The translations under genes and the position numbers were made by a program. Below the pieces are notes generated by a model, which saw only the letters and a list, made by a program, of their open reading frames with translations, did no database searches and had not been told where the DNA came from. 64,000 bases of DNA, taken from Streptomyces tubercidicus (lineage in GTDB: Bacteria > Actinomycetota > Actinomycetes > Streptomycetales > Streptomycetaceae). The stretch spans positions 5,084,001 through 5,148,000 of the forward strand of contig NZ_CP114205.1 of NCBI RefSeq assembly GCF_027497495.1, given 5' to 3'. Below, one piece after another: positions 60,353-64,000 of this stretch (its first letter is position 1; each line of letters opens with the position of its first letter).

Positions 60353-61681
60353 TCAGACGTACTCGGTGGGCAGTACGGGCTCGCCGCGGGAGAGCTGGGT
60401 CGCCGACAGCGGCAGCGCGGCGCGGGCGGCGATGTGCCGGTCCCGGGCGGCGTCCAGCGGCTCGCGGGCCACGACCTTGCCCGCGCTCACCAGCGGCACC
60501 AGCAGCTGCCGGTCGGCCAGATCGGCGGGCACCGGCCCGGTGCCGATGACCTCGGCCTCGGCGACGCCGTCCGCGTCCGGCCGGCGCGCGGCCCACTTGC
60601 GGCCGCCGATCGAGGTCTTGGCGCCCATCGACTTCTTCGCGACCGGCCGCAGCGGCGCGCCGGGCTCCTCGCTGTCGGCGCGGGCGACCAGCTTGTAGAC
60701 CATCGAGCAGGTCGGGTGCCCGCTGCCGGTCACCAGCTGGGTGCCGACGCCGTACGCGTCCACCGGGGCGGCGGCCAGCGAGGCGATCGCGTACTCGTCC
60801 AGATCGCTGGTGACCACGATCCTGGTCTTGGTGGCGCCCAGCTCGTCCAGCTGCTGGCGCACCCGGTGGGCGATCAGCAGCAGATCGCCGGAGTCGATCC
60901 GTACGGCACCGAGCTCGGGCCCGGCCACCTCGACGGCCGCGCGCACCGCCTCGGTGACGTCGAAGGTGTCCACGAGCAGGGTGGTACCGCTGCCGAGGGT
61001 GTCGACCTGCGCGGTGAAGGCGTCCCGCTCGGTGTCGTGCAGCAAGGTGAAGGCGTGCGCGCTGGTGCCGACGGTGGGGATGCCGTAGCGGAAGCCGGCC
61101 GCCAGGTCGGAGGTGGTGTGGAAGCCGCCGACGTAGGCGGCGCGGGACGCGGCCACCGCCGCCAGCTCATGGGTGCGGCGGGCACCCATCTCCATCAGGG
61201 GGCGGTCGCCGGCCGCCACTGACATCCGGGAGGCCGCCGCGGCCACCGCGGAGTCGTGGTTGAGGATCGAGAGGATCACCGTCTCCAGGACCACCGCCTC
61301 GGCGAAGGTGCCCTCGATCCGCATGACCGGGGAGCCGGGGAAGTAGACCTCGCCCTCCGGGTAGCCCCAGATGTCGCCGCGGAAGCGGTAGTCGGCCAGC
61401 CACTCCAGGGTCGGCCCGTCGAGGATGCCGCGCTCGCGCAGGAAGCCGAGGATGGTCTCGTCGAAATGGAAGTTCTCCACGGCGTCCAGTACCCGGCCGG
61501 TGCCGCCCACCACGCCGTAGCGGCGGCCCTCGGGGAGGCGGCGGGTGAAGACCTCGAAGACCGACCGCCGGTCCGCGGTGCCGGACCGCAACGCGGCCTG
61601 CAGCATGGTGAGTTCATACTGGTCGGTGAAGAGCGCAGTCGACGGCACGGCCACCGGCAGCCCCAGGTCTGCTGTGTTCAT
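60353..61681 (-). CDS. pncB: Nicotinate phosphoribosyltransferase
   Basis: 442 residues from ATG 61681. ALFTDQYELTMLQAALRSGTADRRSVFEVFTRRLPEGRRYGVVGG, MEMGARRTHELAAVAASRAAYVGGFHTTSD, VRIDSGDL and ITSDLDEY-like VVTSDLDEYAI are conserved. It makes nicotinate mononucleotide from nicotinate and PRPP. Divergent from clpS over ~140 bp. Confidence 0.96.
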   Translation of the reverse strand: MNTADLGLPVAVPSTALFTDQYELTMLQAALRSGTADRRSVFEVFTRRLPEGRRYGVVGGTGRVLDAVENFHFDETILGFLRERGILDGPTLEWLADYRFRGDIWGYPEGEVYFPGSPVMRIEGTFAEAVVLETVILSILNHDSAVAAAASRMSVAAGDRPLMEMGARRTHELAAVAASRAAYVGGFHTTSDLAAGFRYGIPTVGTSAHAFTLLHDTERDAFTAQVDTLGSGTTLLVDTFDVTEAVRAAVEVAGPELGAVRIDSGDLLLIAHRVRQQLDELGATKTRIVVTSDLDEYAIASLAAAPVDAYGVGTQLVTGSGHPTCSMVYKLVARADSEEPGAPLRPVAKKSMGAKTSIGGRKWAARRPDADGVAEAEVIGTGPVPADLADRQLLVPLVSAGKVVAREPLDAARDRHIAARAALPLSATQLSRGEPVLPTEYV

Positions 61682-61824
61682 GGGGACGATGCTACCCCCA
61701 ATACTCGTCACTTTGACGATAGCGCCCCGGGAGGCATGGACAACCGCCCGCGGCCGCGGTGTGCGCCCGGCCGACGCGGCCCGCGCGAGGGGCATTTGTG
61801 CGTCGCCCGTCCCCGGGTGGCAGC

Positions 61825-62187
61825 ATGGGGCCTGTGAGCGCCCACCCGTCACCCACGACCACGCTCCGGCCGCATCGCTGCACGCTCAGTGTCCCGGTCG
61901 AGATCGAACGTCCCGAGTCCAGCGAGGCTCCCTTCGAGGTCCCCGAACCGGACGTCCCGTGGGTCACGATCGTCCACAACGACCCCGTCAACCTCATGAG
62001 CTATGTCTCTTACGTCTTCCAGTCGTACTTCGGCTACTCCAAGGACAAGGCGCACCAGTTGATGCTCGACGTCCATCACAAGGGCCGCGCCGTGGTCTCC
62101 AGCGGCAGCCGCGAGGAAATGGAACGCGACGTGCAGGCCATGCACGGCTACGGCCTGTGGGCGACGCTGCAGCAGGACCGCCGATGA
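61825..62187 (+). CDS. clpS: ATP-dependent Clp protease adaptor ClpS
   Basis: 120 residues from ATG 61825; GTG 61834 is equally possible. Core PDVPWVTIVHNDPVNLMSYVSYVFQSYFGYSKDKAHQLMLDVHHKGRAVVSSGSREEMERDVQAMHGYGLWATL is diagnostic. ClpS delivers N-end-rule substrates to ClpC/ClpA. The stop overlaps the next start (ATGA). Confidence 0.95.
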   Translation: MGPVSAHPSPTTTLRPHRCTLSVPVEIERPESSEAPFEVPEPDVPWVTIVHNDPVNLMSYVSYVFQSYFGYSKDKAHQLMLDVHHKGRAVVSSGSREEMERDVQAMHGYGLWATLQQDRR

Positions 62188-62777
62188 GCGGGCACTTCGA
62201 GCCGCTGCCCGACGGCGGCGCCGCCGTCCCGCTCGACGAGGTCGAGATCTCCATCCTGCGCAGCCTCGCGGTCCAGCTGATGGAGCTGATCGGGCCGGGC
62301 GAGGAGGCCGGGGAGAGCGAGAGCGACGATCTGCTGGCGTCGGTCTTCAACGACGGCCCCAGCGAGCCGCCCACCGACCCGGTCCTGGCCCGGCTCTTCC
62401 CCGACGCCTACGGCGGGCCCGACCTCGTCCCCGATGACGACGTCCGCGCCGCCGCCGCCGAATTCCGCCGCTACACCGAGAACGATCTGCGCTCCCGTAA
62501 GCGCGATGACGCCCTCGCGCTGATCCGGGCGCTGGACACCCTGGCGCCCGAGGGCGGCAGCGCGGAGCTGCGGCTGCGGCCCGCCGAATGCCGCCAGTGG
62601 GTGGGGGCCCTCAATGACCTCAGACTGGCCATCGGTACGCGGCTTGAAGTCACCGATGAGGAGGACGGCGGCGAGCTGCTTCGGCTACCGGACAGCGATC
62701 CCCGCAAGCCGATGGTGATGGCGTATCTCTGGCTCGGCGGGCTCCAGGAGACGCTGGTCGAGTCCCTCATGGGCTGA
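62184..62777 (+). CDS. DUF2017 protein
   Basis: 197 residues. It starts in the clpS stop (ATGA), so it is translationally coupled, an arrangement kept in actinobacteria. Acidic N-terminal half (VEISILRSLAVQLMELIGPGEEAGESESDDL...), central FPDAYGG...RRYTENDLRSRKRDDALALIRALDTL and C-terminal RQWVGALNDLRLAIGTRLEVTDEED...AYLWLGGLQETLVESL. Function unknown; the context suggests a link to ClpS. Confidence 0.9.
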   Translation: MSGHFEPLPDGGAAVPLDEVEISILRSLAVQLMELIGPGEEAGESESDDLLASVFNDGPSEPPTDPVLARLFPDAYGGPDLVPDDDVRAAAAEFRRYTENDLRSRKRDDALALIRALDTLAPEGGSAELRLRPAECRQWVGALNDLRLAIGTRLEVTDEEDGGELLRLPDSDPRKPMVMAYLWLGGLQETLVESLMG

Positions 62778-63099
62778 AATCCGGGCGTACCACCCCGGGT
62801 GTTCGCCGGATGTTCGCTCAGCGGACGCTCAAATCCGGATAACGATCGCATCACTGCGCCGGTGCGCCTTGCGGTCATTCGGGCAACTTGTCCCGTTTTT
62901 CGGAGGGTTCGGTTCACGCCAACTCTGTTCGATCTTCAATGGCCCGTGTTAAATGTTCACGACCTGCCGTGAGCGACGCCACCCCTGTCGCCGCGGGAGC
63001 GCTTCGGCCGGCCGACCGTCGGCGTGCAGGAACTCCATCCGGGGGGATCGGGACCCGATCCGGACAGACCGGGTCGGAATGGAGAAAGGCGCACCACTC
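62778..63099. other. Upstream region of the amino-acid permease
   Basis: No gene is supported. The stretch 62880-62955 is less GC-rich (ATTCGGGCAACTTGTCCCG, GTTAAATGTTC) and probably holds the permease promoter. No clear -35/-10 pair could be fixed. The permease RBS (GGAGAAAGG) is at 63081-63089. Confidence 0.4.
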
Positions 63100-64000
63100 A
63101 TGACCTCTGTGCAGGTCGACACGCAGCACGACGGTGAGGCACCCGGGCAGGAGCCCGAGGAGGGCTACCAGCGGGGGCTGGGAAACCGTCAGATCCAGAT
63201 GATCGCCATTGGTGGTGCCATCGGCACCGGCCTGTTCCTCGGGGCCGGCAAGGCGATCTCGATGGCCGGGCCGAGCATCGTCCTCGCCTACGCCATCGTC
63301 GGTCTGGTCATCTTCTTCATCATGCGGGCCCTGGGCGAACTGCTCATGTACCGGCCCGTTTCCGGCTCCTTCTCGGAGTACGGACGCGAATTCCTCGGCC
63401 CGTTCATCGGGTTCGTGACCGGCTGGACGTACTGGCTGTTCTGGGTCGTCACCGGCATCACCGAAGTGACCGCCGCCGCCACGTATGTGCAGTACTGGAA
63501 CAAGGGCATACCGCAATGGGCCTCGGCGCTGGTCTTCACCTGCGCGCTCTTCGGTATCAACCTGATCTCCGTGAAGATCTTCGGTGAGCTGGAATTCTGG
63601 TTCTCGATGGTCAAGGTCACCGCGATCATCGGCATGATCCTGATCGGCCTCGGCGTGATCACCCTCGGCTTCTCCGACGCCGGTGACACCGCCTCCTTCA
63701 CGCTCCTGTGGTCCGACGGCGGCTTCTTCCCCAAGGGCATCGGCGGCACGCTGATGACGCTGCAGATCGTGATGTTCGCCTTCCTCGCCGTCGAGCTCGT
63801 CGGCGTCACCGCGGGCGAGGCGACCGACCCGAAGAAGGTCCTGCCCAAGGCGATCAACACCGTGCCGTGGCGGATCGGCCTCTTCTACATCGGTGCGCTG
63901 ATCATCATCCTGTCCGTCGTCAGCTGGACGGCGTTCAAGCCCGGCGTCAGCCCGTTCGTCGCCGCCTTCCAGCAGATCGGCCTGCCGGCCGGGGCCGGCA
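63100..64000 (+). CDS. Amino-acid permease (APC superfamily), N-terminal part
   Basis: 300 residues visible; the gene continues beyond the window. ATG 63100. MIAIGGAIGTGLFLGAGKAISMAGPSIVLAYAIVGLVIFFIMRALGELLMYRPVSGSFSEYGREFLGPFIGFVTGW is the CycA/AnsP/GabP-like family N-terminus, with GGAIGTGLF in the unwound TM1. It imports amino acids by proton symport. The substrate cannot be fixed from this part. Confidence 0.93.
   Translation, partial: MTSVQVDTQHDGEAPGQEPEEGYQRGLGNRQIQMIAIGGAIGTGLFLGAGKAISMAGPSIVLAYAIVGLVIFFIMRALGELLMYRPVSGSFSEYGREFLGPFIGFVTGWTYWLFWVVTGITEVTAAATYVQYWNKGIPQWASALVFTCALFGINLISVKIFGELEFWFSMVKVTAIIGMILIGLGVITLGFSDAGDTASFTLLWSDGGFFPKGIGGTLMTLQIVMFAFLAVELVGVTAGEATDPKKVLPKAINTVPWRIGLFYIGALIIILSVVSWTAFKPGVSPFVAAFQQIGLPAGAG

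Overview
The window is about 64 kb of very GC-rich DNA. Codon bias, many GTG starts and ATGA overlaps, SsgA-like and SigU-like genes, XRE/DUF397 pairs and RDD proteins all point to a Streptomyces chromosome. From memory (no search was run), the order ftsX - S41 protease - smpB - ssrA - narK - nnaR - sigU/anti-sigma - HelD - malic enzyme - hupA - murA - hppD - ssgG - pncA/pncB - clpS matches the conserved core region around SCO2968 to SCO2914 of S. coelicolor. Strain-specific genes are interleaved with this core.

Layout. 1-3 kb: end of ftsX, a secreted PDZ/S41 protease, and the trans-translation pair smpB and tmRNA. 3-7.3 kb: divergent MFS/LysR, a lipoprotein, and an XRE/DUF397 pair whose DUF397 protein carries three copies of the motif. 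7.5-10.4 kb: nitrate block narK-nnaR with a GlnR-like box upstream. 10.5-13.6 kb: a methyltransferase, a CGNR regulator, and the ECF sigma/anti-sigma pair. 13.8-19 kb: a HelD-type RNA polymerase-associated helicase, a likely small RNA, NAD-malic enzyme and HU. 19.4-24.7 kb: serine hydrolase, murA, YqgE and two small conserved proteins. 25.7-31.5 kb: a three-subunit molybdenum-hydroxylase-like operon. Its large subunit lacks two hallmark active-site motifs, its 2Fe-2S subunit has a ~590-residue disordered N-terminus with Trp-centred repeats, and both gene junctions hold a tiny homologous, translationally coupled ORF. 31.8-39 kb: tRNA-Cys, alpha/beta hydrolase, MFS pump, a ~500-bp nested palindrome, DEAD/DEAH helicase, IclR regulator, and a PDZ-less Lon-domain protease. 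39-43 kb: an OpuC-type compatible-solute ABC transporter. 43-53 kb: Lrp/AsnC, hppD, a GlcD-like oxidase, a second molybdenum hydroxylase with intact motifs and fused 2Fe-2S domain, coupled to a membrane-anchored double-ABM protein, then a flavin disulfide reductase. 53-64 kb: ssgG, two RDD proteins, M6 protease, NAD salvage pncB-pncA, clpS-DUF2017, and the start of an amino-acid permease.

The most noteworthy signals are: (1) the motif-poor molybdenum-hydroxylase-like operon at 25.7-31.5 kb with its mini-ORFs; (2) the nested palindrome at 34646-35152, whose two hairpins keep an identical 13-nt loop on covarying stems; (3) a 35-nt hairpin element inside the helD reading frame, with a second copy in that palindrome; (4) an sRNA-like transcription unit at about 16506-16641. 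Several tandem repeat arrays lie in otherwise gene-free gaps. No CRISPR array, insertion sequence, prophage or complete biosynthetic cluster was recognised.
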